The notes under the pieces were generated by a model. It was not told the DNA's origin. It saw only the letters and a program-made list of their open reading frames with translations, and searched no databases. Shown here in pieces: positions 18,812 through 26,830 of a stretch of DNA of 64,000 bases (position 1 is its first letter; each line of letters opens with the position of its first letter). Position numbers and translations under genes: made by a program. Source of the DNA: Lacisediminihabitans sp046156175 (GTDB lineage Bacteria > Actinomycetota > Actinomycetes > Actinomycetales > Microbacteriaceae); assembly GCF_046156175.1 (NCBI RefSeq), contig NZ_JAYLVL010000004.1, positions 372,001-436,000 on the forward strand, given 5' to 3'.

Positions 18812-18889
18812 ACCCCCGTATTGGGGGTGAGCACACTAAAGCAGTTGCGGGGGCATGCTGTCCATGCCCCAACGCGGGGGTGTGGATAA
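18812..18889. promoter_or_regulatory. two inverted repeats and a DnaA-box-like 9-mer in a divergent promoter region
   Basis: ACCCCC at 18812-18817 pairs with 18823-18828 (5-base spacer). GGGGCATG at 18850-18857 pairs exactly with 18863-18870 (5-base spacer). Immediately after, TGTGGATAA at 18881-18889 equals the classical DnaA box on the minus strand. All lie between the Rv3235-like gene and the divergent 18928 gene. Confidence 0.45.
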
Positions 18890-18927
18890 CCTGCTCGATA
18901 GGGATGCTCACCCGCTAGCGTCGCGTC

Positions 18928-19521
18928 ATGCGCTGGGACAACCTGTTCGACGATCTCGAGGGCCAGCTCGAGCAGGAGCTCGGTGCCGAGGAGATCGACC
19001 TGCGTGCAGAGGAGGAACGGCTGCGCCTCGGCCGTCTCAGTCTGCGTGATCGCCTTCGGGCGCTGAGCCGGGGTGAGTGCTCCGAACCGGTGAGGGTATC
19101 CCTCTCCAACGGGGTGACACTCGAGCTGTCGCTGCGAACATTCGGACGGGACTGGGTCTCGGGGGATGTGGTCGACGCGTCCTCCCGCCGCGCCCAGTTC
19201 ATCCTGCCGCTCGACGCGATCGCCGGCGTGAGGCTCAGCCGCGCACAGGTGAGCACCAGTCTCGAGGATGCCACCACCCCGGAGAGCGAACGGGGACTGT
19301 CCCGGCGGCTTGGTCTCGCCTTCGTGCTGCGCGACCTGTGCCGGCGCCGGCAAGCCGTGGAACTCGTCCTGCACGACGGGGTCGTCAGCGGCACCATCGA
19401 TCGGGTCGGAAGAGATCATCTGGACCTCGCGGTGCACGAAGTCGGCTCGGCGCGGCGTGAGCGCCTCGTGACCCACTACCAGGTCGTGCCGTTCTCGCGA
19501 GTGCTGCTCGTGAGACTGTAA
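18928..19521 (+). CDS. conserved hypothetical actinobacterial protein
   Basis: A 197-residue soluble protein. The N-terminal 55 residues are acidic and helical (MRWDNLFDDLEGQLEQELG, then LRAEEERLRLGRLSLRDRL). The rest is a predicted beta-rich domain (VSLSNGVTLELSLRTFGRDW to VPFSRVLLVRL), which resembles the Sm-like or barrel pattern of many unnamed actinobacterial proteins. No catalytic motif is seen. The start is supported by a TAGCGT box 6 bases upstream and no ribosome site (leaderless). Convergent with the HTH gene that ends 4 bases later. Function unknown. Confidence 0.7.
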   Translation: MRWDNLFDDLEGQLEQELGAEEIDLRAEEERLRLGRLSLRDRLRALSRGECSEPVRVSLSNGVTLELSLRTFGRDWVSGDVVDASSRRAQFILPLDAIAGVRLSRAQVSTSLEDATTPESERGLSRRLGLAFVLRDLCRRRQAVELVLHDGVVSGTIDRVGRDHLDLAVHEVGSARRERLVTHYQVVPFSRVLLVRL

Positions 19522-19524
19522 CCG

Positions 19525-19836
19525 CTATTCGGGTGATGCGGCGCCGGCGGCGCCCCGCAGTCCGAAGGAGTACTCCGAGAGACTCGCGTAGTCCGATTGC
19601 TGCCAGAGACTCCTCCGCCTCGATTCCTCGTACTTGGCGTCGATGTAGGACTCCAGTACGGCCCGCTCCACGCGCCAGTGACCGTGGCCGCCCACTTTGA
19701 TCGCCGGAAGCTCCCCGGATCGCACGAGGGCGTAGGCCTGGCTCGCAGAGACATTGAGCAGGTCGGCAGTGTCGGCGAGAGTCAGGAAGCGGCCAAGCGC
19801 GGCATCCTGGCCGGGGGGATCCGAGTGCGGCGTCAT
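19525..19836 (-). CDS. small helix-turn-helix (MerR/excisionase-like) DNA-binding protein
   Basis: A 103-residue protein with a HTH_17-type domain at residues 15-65 (FLTLADTADLLNVSASQAYA, then GELPAIKVGGHGHWRVER). The C-terminal tail is charged then Ala/Gly-rich. The start at 19836 is supported by CATAAT 6 bases upstream on the minus strand, again suggesting leaderless expression. It is divergent from the SAF/CpaE pair. It may regulate that pair; this is inferred from position only. Confidence 0.8.
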   Translation of the reverse strand: MTPHSDPPGQDAALGRFLTLADTADLLNVSASQAYALVRSGELPAIKVGGHGHWRVERAVLESYIDAKYEESRRRSLWQQSDYASLSEYSFGLRGAAGAASPE

Positions 19837-19956
19837 CCCTCGATTATGGATCTCGCACAATCCGCGCGACGGGGCTGTGGATAACTTTCGCGGGGGAGTG
19901 CGATGGTCGGGACCATGGAATCCTGCGGCGCGGCCGCGTGGGCGAGGAGGCAACTG

Positions 19957-20643
19957 GTGAGCACCGTACAGGCGCCGAGGCGCACGCCCAAGGCCCCGGG
20001 ATTCGGTCGGAGCCGATCCGACTCGGATCGTGCTCCGCGATCGTTCTGGTTCGATCCCCGCTTTGCGATCGGCGTCGGTCTCGTGATCGTGTCGGTGCTC
20101 GGAGTCGTCGGCGTGGTCACTGCAGCCGACAGCAGTGTGCTGGTCTACGCGGCCCGTTCCACCCTCATTCCCGGCGATCGGGTGAAGGCCGCCGACCTGG
20201 ATGCCCGCAGCGTTCGACTGGGATCCCTCGGCGCCCAATACCTCCGCGATGGCGATGTCCCGCAAGAGGGATTCGTCGTCACACGACCCGTGTCGGCGGG
20301 AGAGCTCGTGCCATCGTCGGCGGTCGGGGAGGTCGCCGGCGCGGTGGGGGCTTCGGTCGTGGTCGGAGTGAACGGCGAACTCGCCCGATCCATTGCAGAG
20401 GGCAGCGTCGTCGATCTCTGGAACGCGAAAGAAACCGACAACAACGTCTTCGGTCCGCCCTCCGTGTTGGTCGATTCTGCGACCGTGGTGCGGGTGATAG
20501 CGAAAGACGGGGTGATCGTGGACCGCACCGTCCAGTCGGTGGAGCTCCTGGTTCCGCGCACGAAGATCGCCGCGGTCCTGGAGGCGATCGCCAACGCCGA
20601 TGCCCTGTTGTTGGTGCCCACAAGCATCCCCGCGAAGGGATGA
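19957..20643 (+). CDS. SAF domain membrane protein (CpaB/RcpC-like)
   Basis: A 228-residue protein. One transmembrane helix (about 30-52, FAIGVGLVIVSVLGVVGVV), then an SAF domain (LVYAARSTLIPGDRVKAADL, then VTRPVSAGELVPSSAV) as in CpaB/RcpC pilus-assembly proteins and flagellar FlgA. The GTG at 19957 has GAGGAGG 6 bases upstream, better than an ATG 54 bases earlier. It is followed after 3 bases by a CpaE-like ATPase gene. No other Tad/Flp pilus genes are visible, so the pair may do something other than pilus assembly. Confidence 0.78.
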   Translation: MSTVQAPRRTPKAPGFGRSRSDSDRAPRSFWFDPRFAIGVGLVIVSVLGVVGVVTAADSSVLVYAARSTLIPGDRVKAADLDARSVRLGSLGAQYLRDGDVPQEGFVVTRPVSAGELVPSSAVGEVAGAVGASVVVGVNGELARSIAEGSVVDLWNAKETDNNVFGPPSVLVDSATVVRVIAKDGVIVDRTVQSVELLVPRTKIAAVLEAIANADALLLVPTSIPAKG

Positions 20644-20646
20644 CCG

Positions 20647-21873
20647 ATGCCGACAGTCGCCCTCGCCCTCCCGCTCGAGCTCGAAGACAGCACCGCGATG
20701 CAGCTCGCACGACACGGCTTCGAACTCTCGATCCGCTGTTCCAGCGCCGACGAACTGGCCTCCCAGCTGGTGCACACCGCCCCCGATTGCGCGATCGTCG
20801 CGGCATCCACCCGGTACTTGAACGACCGCCTGATGGTCGAGGCGGATGCCGTGGGGGTACGCATCATCGCCCTCGTCGAATCCGATGCCGATCGGCGCTA
20901 TGCCGCGGGCCTCGGTCTTCTCGAGGTCGTCGCCGCTGACGCCGAATGGTCCGAAGTCGGGATGCTCCTTGCCGACAAGTCGGGCACCGGTGAGGTCGCA
21001 TCGGCACCCCGAAACGGAACGGTGATCGCGGTCTGGGGCCCCGCCGGAGCACCGGGGCGCACCTCGATGTCGATCTGTCTCGCCGCCGAACTTGCCGCGT
21101 CGGGCGCCACCGTCGTGGTCGCGGACGTCGATACGCACAGTGGTTCGATCGCGCCTGCCCTCGGCCTGCTCGACGAGGCGCCCGGTTTCGCGGCGGCCTG
21201 TCGGCTCGCCGGGGCGGATGCCCTCACCCAACCGGAACTCGAGCGGATCGGCCAGCGCTACCTCACCGCTCGCGGCAGCTTCTGGGTGCTCACCGGGATC
21301 GGCAGACCGAGCCGATGGCCAGAGCTCTCGGGGGAGCGGGTGACCGCGGCCATCCGGGCCTGCCGGGATTGGGTCGACTACACGATTCTCGATACCGGTG
21401 CGAGCCTGGAAAACGACGAGGAGATCAGCAGCGACCTGTTCGCGCCGAGACGCAACGGAGCGACCATCGCCGCCCTGCGGGCCGCGGATGAGGTGATCGC
21501 TGTCGGAGCGGCCGATCCGGTCGGTCTCTCCCGCTTCCTGCGCGCCCACGTCGACCTGCTCGAGACCATCGATACCGATCGGGTGACCGTGGTGATGAAC
21601 AGGGTGCGCGAGAGTGCGATCGGGCCAGGGGCATCCGGGCAGGTGCGCCAGACGCTGCAGCGCTTCGGCGGCATCTCGAGTCCCGTGCTCGTGCCCTATG
21701 ACCTCCCGGCGTTCGACGCGGCGATCCTCACCGGACGCAGCATTGTGGATGTCGCCCCCAGGTCACCGGCGCGCGCGGCCGTCGCGGCTTTCGTGCGCGA
21801 GTGCATCCTGCCACAGCCGCCTCCCGTGGTGCGACGCGGGTGGCGCCGGCGCACTGCTGCGGTGCGGGCGTGA
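20647..21873 (+). CDS. CpaE/TadZ-like MinD-family ATPase
   Basis: A 408-residue protein. An N-terminal receiver-like domain of about 110 residues precedes a ParA/MinD-type P-loop domain. The P-loop is degenerate: GPAGAPGRTS (131-140) replaces KGGxGKT, with Arg at the usual Lys position. Switch I-like VVVADVDTHSGSIAPALGL and ILDTGAS are recognisable. TadZ proteins localise pilus machinery; the isolated pairing with an SAF protein is common in actinobacteria but unexplained. ATP hydrolysis may be weak or lost. Confidence 0.8.
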   Translation: MPTVALALPLELEDSTAMQLARHGFELSIRCSSADELASQLVHTAPDCAIVAASTRYLNDRLMVEADAVGVRIIALVESDADRRYAAGLGLLEVVAADAEWSEVGMLLADKSGTGEVASAPRNGTVIAVWGPAGAPGRTSMSICLAAELAASGATVVVADVDTHSGSIAPALGLLDEAPGFAAACRLAGADALTQPELERIGQRYLTARGSFWVLTGIGRPSRWPELSGERVTAAIRACRDWVDYTILDTGASLENDEEISSDLFAPRRNGATIAALRAADEVIAVGAADPVGLSRFLRAHVDLLETIDTDRVTVVMNRVRESAIGPGASGQVRQTLQRFGGISSPVLVPYDLPAFDAAILTGRSIVDVAPRSPARAAVAAFVRECILPQPPPVVRRGWRRRTAAVRA

Positions 21874-21886
21874 CCCCGCCCCGGAG

Positions 21887-22426
21887 CTACTTCGAGTTGA
21901 GGCTCGCCAGCAGATCGTCCTTTCTCATGCGTGAATAACCGACGATTCCAGCCGCACGGGCGCGCGCCCGCAGGGCCACGACGGTCAGCGCGGACGATGG
22001 TGTCGTCGGCGTCGCGACCCGGGTGCGCGGCGCGCGAACCGGTGTCGCCTTCTTGGCCTCGGCAACGACCGTTGCGGCATCCTTCTTCGCCGTCTTGACC
22101 GTGGCCGCAGCGTCCTTCTTGACCGCCTTCACGAGAGCCGCCGCATCCTTCTTCACGGCCGACGTCTTCTTCGACGCGGCCTTCTTCAGGGACTTTGCCT
22201 CAGCGGACGCTCTCTCGCCTGCCTTGGCGGCCCGTTTCTCCGCCTTGACCAGGAGCTTCTTCAGCTCGGACCGGGCAGCCTTCGAGTCGGATGATTTCTT
22301 TGCGACGGCTTTCTTCGCCATGGGCTTCTTCGCGACCGCCTTCTTTGCGATGGGCTTCTTAGCAATCGCCTTCTTCGCCGACTTCAGCTTCTTGGCGACC
22401 GACTTCTTTGCCGATTTCTCTGCCAT
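21887..22426 (-). CDS. histone H1-like Lys/Ala-repeat DNA-binding protein
   Basis: A 179-residue basic protein. Residues 1-130 are AKK-type repeats (for example KKPIAKKAVAKKPMAKKAVA and KKDAAATVKTAKKDAATVV) like eukaryotic H1 tails and bacterial H1-like proteins. The C-terminal about 35 residues (VVALRARARAAGIVGYSRMR, then KDDLLASL) resemble a Rho N-terminal/SAP-like helix-extended-loop-helix nucleic-acid-binding domain. It is expected to compact DNA or bind RNA in the nucleoid. Convergent with the CpaE-like gene. Confidence 0.8.
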   Translation of the reverse strand: MAEKSAKKSVAKKLKSAKKAIAKKPIAKKAVAKKPMAKKAVAKKSSDSKAARSELKKLLVKAEKRAAKAGERASAEAKSLKKAASKKTSAVKKDAAALVKAVKKDAAATVKTAKKDAATVVAEAKKATPVRAPRTRVATPTTPSSALTVVALRARARAAGIVGYSRMRKDDLLASLNSK

Positions 22427-22543
22427 GTGTGCTCCTCACACCGGGCGCGGTGAGATCCGCGCATCCGCCCCATTGTCCCGCATTCAGTCCCCGTAACGCA
22501 GGACCCCTTTCCGTGCGAGCCCGGAATGACTAGCCTGTTGGGC

Positions 22544-23488
22544 ATGGGCGGCGATCATCCGATCCGCGCGGTGGCTGTGTCCGGCACCGAACTCTCCCGG
22601 CTCCTGGCCGAGCCGGGATTCGAGGCCGCGCTCAGGGCATCCTGGTCCGGTCCGGGTTCCCTCGACGATGCGCTGCACTGGCGCCTCTGCCCATCGACGC
22701 CGTCTGCCTCCGGTGCTGCGGATCCCTCCGTGGAGCTCGGCGAACTGCGAGCACGGGTCTACGGGCGCCCCATCGCAGACGAACCACTGGTCGAGATCGC
22801 GGATGCCTCGGGCTCCGTCTGGATCGGGGAGAGTGAGGCGCGGCTACGGCTGTTGGAGCGCACCCTCGAGCGCGATGCTCACACGCTCGACGACGCCATC
22901 TCGACGGCACGTCGCACGGCGGTGTTGGACACAGAGCGTGAGCCAGGGCCTGAGCCTGAGGCAGAGCCAGTGCCATCCGCCCCGTCCGGGCCGTTCGCCC
23001 GAGTGTTGCGCCGGTACCCCGTACTGGTCTTCTCCGCCACCGCCGCAATTCTCGTCGCAGCCGTTGTGCCGGCGACAGCGACCGCTCTCGCGCCGGCCCT
23101 CACGCCCTCCGCGGGTCTGCTCAAGGTGTTCAATCGTCCGCAGGGCGCCCTCGACATCGCCCCGTCGGTGTTCACCGGTGGGCAGCCGGGTGCGCGGCAG
23201 AAGGTGCGCGACACCACCCGCTTTCTCGGGTCCTTCTATGGGGTGCAGGTGTTCGCCTACCGCGATTCCGATGACCAGGTCTGCCTGCTGAGCACCGCAC
23301 CGAGCGGGCACGACGTCATCGCCTGCGCGACCGTTCGGGCCTTCGCCCGCAGCGGGCTCTCCATCGCGCCGGTCAACTACCAGGTGGACTCCACGGCCGC
23401 CGACGCGACGGCCGGGGTGACCGCCTCCTCGCGCCTCGCATTCCGGTGGGGGCCGGACGCCGACCTGACCGTGAGCGTGATCGGCTGA
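22544..23488 (+). CDS. conserved single-pass membrane protein of unknown function
   Basis: A 314-residue protein. The N-terminal about 150 residues are cytoplasmic and acidic with a Pro/Glu linker (EPGPEPEAEPVPSAPSG). One hydrophobic helix follows (PVLVFSATAAILVAAVVPAT, about residues 158-180), then an exported C-terminal domain of about 130 residues. The ATG at 22544 is preferred over one at 22526 because a TAGCCT box ends 7 bases upstream of it, giving a leaderless start. The topology resembles an anti-sigma or sensor layout, but no family is recognised. Confidence 0.68.
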   Translation: MGGDHPIRAVAVSGTELSRLLAEPGFEAALRASWSGPGSLDDALHWRLCPSTPSASGAADPSVELGELRARVYGRPIADEPLVEIADASGSVWIGESEARLRLLERTLERDAHTLDDAISTARRTAVLDTEREPGPEPEAEPVPSAPSGPFARVLRRYPVLVFSATAAILVAAVVPATATALAPALTPSAGLLKVFNRPQGALDIAPSVFTGGQPGARQKVRDTTRFLGSFYGVQVFAYRDSDDQVCLLSTAPSGHDVIACATVRAFARSGLSIAPVNYQVDSTAADATAGVTASSRLAFRWGPDADLTVSVIG

Positions 23489-23525
23489 AACCGGGGCTCT
23501 CGCGAGCGCGCCTAAACTGGGGCTC

Positions 23526-25016
23526 GTGTCGACGCTCTCAGACCTCGTTCTCGCCCAGGGCCGCTCCGACGAGGCGGATGTCGAATGGCTCCACCTCCTC
23601 GTCGGTGACTGGCAGCTCCTCGCCGACCTCGCCTTCGCCGACATCGTGCTCTGGGTTCCCACCCACGACGACGACTTCGTGGCCGTCGCGCATGCGCGCC
23701 CGTCGAGCTCGGCAACCCTCTTCTACCGCGACTTCGTCGGTCAGGCGATCAAGCCGGAGTGGAAGGGCCAGGTCACGCAGGCATTCCGTTCCGCGCAGAT
23801 CGTGGACTCCGCGGCGCCCGACTGGTACGAGGAGACTCCCACCCGCGTGCGCGCGGTACCCGTGCTTCGACGACTGTCGGTGACGGGCTCGCAGACCACG
23901 GAGCATCCGATCGCCGTCATCACCAGGCACACCAATCTCAGCGAAGCGCGCACGCCGAGCCGGCAGGAGCTCACCTTCAACGAGTGCGCCAATGACCTGT
24001 TCGCCATGATCTGCGCGGGAGACTTTCCCGACCTCGGCGCCCCGACCGGCCCCCGGCGCGGTGCACCGCGCGCATCAGATGGACTCCTGCGCCTGGATGT
24101 CGATGGCATCGTGACCTTCGCGAGCCCCAATGGGCTCTCCGCATTCAACCGCATGGGCTTCGCCGGTGAACTCGAGGCCGAGTCGCTCGCCGAGGTGACG
24201 ACGACACTGCTCAGCGGAAAGCTCGTGGTCGATGAATCCCTGCCGCTCGTCGTCACCGGACGCGCTCCCTGGCGCACGGACATCGAGGCCAAAGGGGTGA
24301 CGGTGTCGCTGCGTGCCATCCCGATCCGGGATCGCGGCGAACGGGTCGGCGCGATAGTGCTCTGCCGGGATGTCACGGAGCTGCGACACCAGGAGCGCGA
24401 GCTGATCACGAAGGATGCGACCATCCGCGAGATCCACCACCGCGTGAAGAACAACCTGCAGACCGTTGCTTCGCTGTTGCGCATCCAGGCCAGGCGGTCT
24501 CACTCCGACGAGGCACGCGATTCACTCAACCAGGCGATGCGCCGGGTCGCGGCCATCGCGGTCGTCCACGACACCCTGAGCGAGGGTCTGAACCAGAACG
24601 TCGATTTCGACGTGGTCTTCGACCGGGTGCTCAAGCTGATCGCCGAGGTGGCATCCACTCACAACACGAAGGCGCATCCCACTTTCACCGGCAGTTTCGG
24701 TGCGCTGCCGAGCGAGTACGCCACGCCACTCTCGCTCGCGCTCACCGAACTCGTGACGAATGCGGTCGAGCATGGTCTCGCCGGTCGCGAAGGCAACGTG
24801 GAGATCATCGCCGACCGCAGCGAGGAGACACTCACCGTGCAGGTGCGGGACAACGGCGGTGGGCTGCCCGAGGGAAAGGTCGGCTCAGGCCTCGGCACCC
24901 AGATCGTGCGCACCCTGATTCAGGGTGAACTCGGTGGCACCATCGACTGGCACACCATGGTGGGCAGCGGCACAGAGGTGACCATCGAGATTCCGCTGGC
25001 CTGGCTGACGAAGTAG
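23526..25016 (+). CDS. PdtaS-type sensor histidine kinase
   Basis: A 496-residue soluble kinase. An N-terminal GAF-like domain (about 1-165) is followed by a PAS-like domain (about 185-285) and a HisKA_2 dimerisation box with phospho-His304 in REIHHRVKNNLQTVASLLRI. The HATPase domain has an N-box (LALTELVTNAVEHGL) and G-boxes (VRDNGGGLPEG, GSGLGTQIV). In mycobacteria PdtaS signals to an antitermination regulator, PdtaR; no such partner is adjacent here. The GTG start has TAAACT 7 bases upstream and no ribosome site, consistent with a leaderless mRNA. Confidence 0.88.
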   Translation: MSTLSDLVLAQGRSDEADVEWLHLLVGDWQLLADLAFADIVLWVPTHDDDFVAVAHARPSSSATLFYRDFVGQAIKPEWKGQVTQAFRSAQIVDSAAPDWYEETPTRVRAVPVLRRLSVTGSQTTEHPIAVITRHTNLSEARTPSRQELTFNECANDLFAMICAGDFPDLGAPTGPRRGAPRASDGLLRLDVDGIVTFASPNGLSAFNRMGFAGELEAESLAEVTTTLLSGKLVVDESLPLVVTGRAPWRTDIEAKGVTVSLRAIPIRDRGERVGAIVLCRDVTELRHQERELITKDATIREIHHRVKNNLQTVASLLRIQARRSHSDEARDSLNQAMRRVAAIAVVHDTLSEGLNQNVDFDVVFDRVLKLIAEVASTHNTKAHPTFTGSFGALPSEYATPLSLALTELVTNAVEHGLAGREGNVEIIADRSEETLTVQVRDNGGGLPEGKVGSGLGTQIVRTLIQGELGGTIDWHTMVGSGTEVTIEIPLAWLTK

Positions 25017-25025
25017 CCACTCCGC

Positions 25026-25085
25026 TGGTCGGGTAGGGCGTTCTAGCGCCGGTTTTCGGTGGTCGAGTAGGGCGCTCCAGCGCCC
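25026..25085. repeat. paired intergenic hairpin repeats
   Basis: Two direct copies of a roughly 25-base unit (TGGTCGRGTAGGGCGYTCYAG core) occur at 25026-25050 and 25060-25084. The second forms a perfect hairpin, GGGCGCT at 25070-25076 with 25079-25085. They sit between the convergent kinase and whiB genes. The AGGGCGC..CCAGCGCCC core recurs at 44580 and 44871. Confidence 0.65.
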
Positions 25086-25107
25086 GAATCGAGACTCCCT
25101 CGGCCGC

Positions 25108-25356
25108 CTAGGAAGCGCGGCGGGCGCGAGCAGCGCGGCGCTTGAGAGCGCGACGCTCGTCTTCGCTGAGTCCGCCCCAGACACCGGAATCCTGGCTGGT
25201 CTCGAGCGCGTACTGGAGGCACATCTCGGTGACGCTGCAGCGTGCGCAAACAGCCTTCGCCTTGTCGATCTGGTCGACAGCCGGACCGGTGTTCCCTACG
25301 GGGAAGAAGAGTTCGGGGTCGGCCGTGAGGCATGCGGCTTTGTCGCGCCAGTCCAT
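25108..25356 (-). CDS. whiB1: WhiB-family transcriptional regulator (WhiB1-like)
   Basis: An 82-residue iron-sulfur regulator. Four Cys ligands (C9, C37, C40, C46) hold a [4Fe-4S] cluster that reacts with nitric oxide. The GVWGG turn and basic tail (ERRALKRRAARARR) contact sigma-A and DNA. The opening MDWRDKAAC and PELFFPVGNTGPA match WhiB1. The ATG at 25356 has AGGAG 8 bases upstream; longer readings run into the promoter. WhiB1 is essential in mycobacteria. Confidence 0.92.
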   Translation of the reverse strand: MDWRDKAACLTADPELFFPVGNTGPAVDQIDKAKAVCARCSVTEMCLQYALETSQDSGVWGGLSEDERRALKRRAARARRAS

Positions 25357-25465
25357 CTGGGGGTGCTCCTTTTGTTGCGAACGCAGGGCCATAGAGCCCT
25401 GAGCAGGGTCGTAGACCCAAGCTTGGGGAAAGTTTTCCGGGGGTTTTGGTGGATGCTCACGGCCC

Positions 25466-25513
25466 TGTGAGTGCAAATCAACCTCACATAGAATCTCATA
25501 CTGGTTGTAGCAA
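25466..25513 (-). promoter_or_regulatory. candidate whiB1 promoter with overlapping dyad
   Basis: Read on the minus strand, TTGCTA (25513-25508) and TATGTG (25490-25485) are separated by 17 bases, giving a leader of about 120 bases before whiB1. A dyad TGTGAG (25466-25471) with its exact complement (25483-25488), spacer 11, overlaps the -10 box and could be an operator. Confidence 0.45.
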
Positions 25514-25541
25514 ATCAATAGTCGGACGGGGTTCCACAGCT

Positions 25542-25958
25542 ATGAGTGAACCGAGAGTCTCGCGCCGGCCGGCGCTTCTGCTCCTGTTGGCGTTCCTGCT
25601 GGCGCTCGAATGCGCGGCCCTCGTCGCGGTCGCGTGCTACCTCGTCATCGAGCTTCTTGTGGCCCGTCCGGACTCGATCGCGACCGCGATCGCCCTGCTC
25701 CTGCTGGACGTGTTGGCGGCAATCTGGGTGGGCACGATGGCCGTTCATGCTCTGCGCGGCCGGTCCTGGATCCGTAGTGGCGCGATCACCTGGCAGATCC
25801 TCCAGATCGCCGTGGGGATCGGCAGTTTTTCGGCGCCGTTCTCCCGTCCGGACATCGGGTGGCTGCTCATCCTGCCGGCCGCGGGCGTGATCATCCTGCT
25901 TTTCACCCCGTCGGTGATCGCCGCGACGCGTCGCCGGGACGAGGCCCCGGTCGAGTAG
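25542..25958 (+). CDS. small four-helix membrane protein
   Basis: A 138-residue protein with four hydrophobic helices at about residues 12-35, 45-65, 80-100 and 105-125. Its short N-terminal tail (MSEPRVSRRP) is positive. No catalytic or binding motif is seen. The ATG at 25542 is preferred: it begins right at the first hydrophobic region, and upstream sequence belongs to the divergent whiB promoter. Function unknown; similar small membrane proteins are frequent beside whiB1-type genes in this family (recollection, not checked). Confidence 0.72.
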   Translation: MSEPRVSRRPALLLLLAFLLALECAALVAVACYLVIELLVARPDSIATAIALLLLDVLAAIWVGTMAVHALRGRSWIRSGAITWQILQIAVGIGSFSAPFSRPDIGWLLILPAAGVIILLFTPSVIAATRRRDEAPVE

Positions 25959-25985
25959 CCCCGATCGATGAAGGGGCGCCGGGTC

Positions 25986-26465
25986 TCAGCCGTCGATTCC
26001 CAGCTTCTTGCGCAGCGAGGCGACGTGCCCGGTTGCCTTCACGTTGTAGAGCGGAAGGGTGATGGCGCCGGCCTCGTCCACGGCGAAGGTGGACCGGATG
26101 GTGCCGGTGACGGTCTTGCCGTAGAGGGACTTCTCGCCGTACGCGCCATAGGCGTTGTGCACCGCGAGGTCGGGGTCGCTGAGTAGCGGGAAATTGAGTC
26201 CCTGCTCGGTCTGGAATTTCTTGAGGGCCGGTGCGGCATCCTTCGAGATCCCGAGCACCGTGTAGCCGGCCGACTTGAGCGAGTTGATGTTGTCGCGGAA
26301 GTCGCAGGCCTCTGTCGTGCAGCCGGGAGTGGATGCCGCGGGGTAGAAGTAGACGATGACCTTGTCGCCGGCGTAATCGCTCAGGGAGACGGGGGATCCG
26401 TCCTGGTCGGTGAGGGTGAATGCGGGGGCGGCCTGGCCGGCCTCGAGCTTGGTTGATGTCGTCAC
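25986..26465 (-). CDS. bcp: thioredoxin-dependent peroxiredoxin (Bcp/PrxQ)
   Basis: A 159-residue peroxiredoxin that reduces peroxides using thioredoxin. The peroxidatic Cys lies in YPAASTPGCTTEACDFRDN, which also shows the second Cys five residues later, typical of PrxQ proteins. The GTG at 26465 has AAGGAG 6 bases upstream. It is convergent with the small membrane protein gene and divergent from tRNA-Lys. Confidence 0.93.
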   Translation of the reverse strand: MTTSTKLEAGQAAPAFTLTDQDGSPVSLSDYAGDKVIVYFYPAASTPGCTTEACDFRDNINSLKSAGYTVLGISKDAAPALKKFQTEQGLNFPLLSDPDLAVHNAYGAYGEKSLYGKTVTGTIRSTFAVDEAGAITLPLYNVKATGHVASLRKKLGIDG

Positions 26466-26599
26466 GCTGTGCTCCTTCGACTGCACTGATTGCTGTGCTC
26501 AATCCTACGGATCCGCCGTCTGCCGAGGACGGTTCGCGACACCTCCCCGGCGATGCTAATGTTGTCCCTTGGTTCTCCCGTTTGCCGTGAGAACCGAAC

Positions 26600-26672
<73 letters not shown>

Positions 26673-26704
26673 CTTTTTATGCACTGCGACCAGCGTTTGT
26701 ATCG

Positions 26705-26779
26705 GTGTCAGACCTAATTTGACCCGGCGTACAAATGCGAAACTCACCGGTTACTCACCGAAATAGTCCAAGCTGACAC
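26705..26779. repeat. possible integrase arm sites beside the tRNA
   Basis: ACTCACCG occurs twice as a direct repeat (26742-26749 and 26753-26760, spacing 11 bases). GTGTCAG (26705-26711) is matched by its complement at 26773-26779. They lie between the tRNA 3' end and the integrase gene, where tyrosine integrases usually have arm-type sites. The assignment is positional. Confidence 0.35.
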
Positions 26780-26782
26780 AAC

Positions 26783-26810
26783 AAAACCCCCGCCGACATG
26801 GCAGGGGTTT
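26783..26810 (-). terminator. terminator after the integrase gene
   Basis: On the minus strand AAACCCCTGCC pairs with GGCGGGGGTTT around a 5-base loop with one mismatch, followed by TTGTTG. It lies 20 bases beyond the integrase stop and would stop transcription before it runs antisense into the tRNA. Confidence 0.75.
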
Positions 26811-26830
26811 CGTTATTTGATCCGAGGGCG

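Noticed and set aside
18881..18889. Chromosomal replication origin
   Set aside because: A single DnaA-box-like 9-mer (a second is 1 kb away) without dnaA, dnaN or an AT-rich region.
19837..21549. Long minus-strand extension of the HTH gene (570 extra codons)
   Set aside because: It runs antisense across the SAF and CpaE-like genes; the HTH domain starts at 19836 and has its own -10 box.
19957..21873. Tad/Flp pilus locus
   Set aside because: Only SAF and CpaE-like genes are present; no TadA ATPase, TadB/C or pilin genes.
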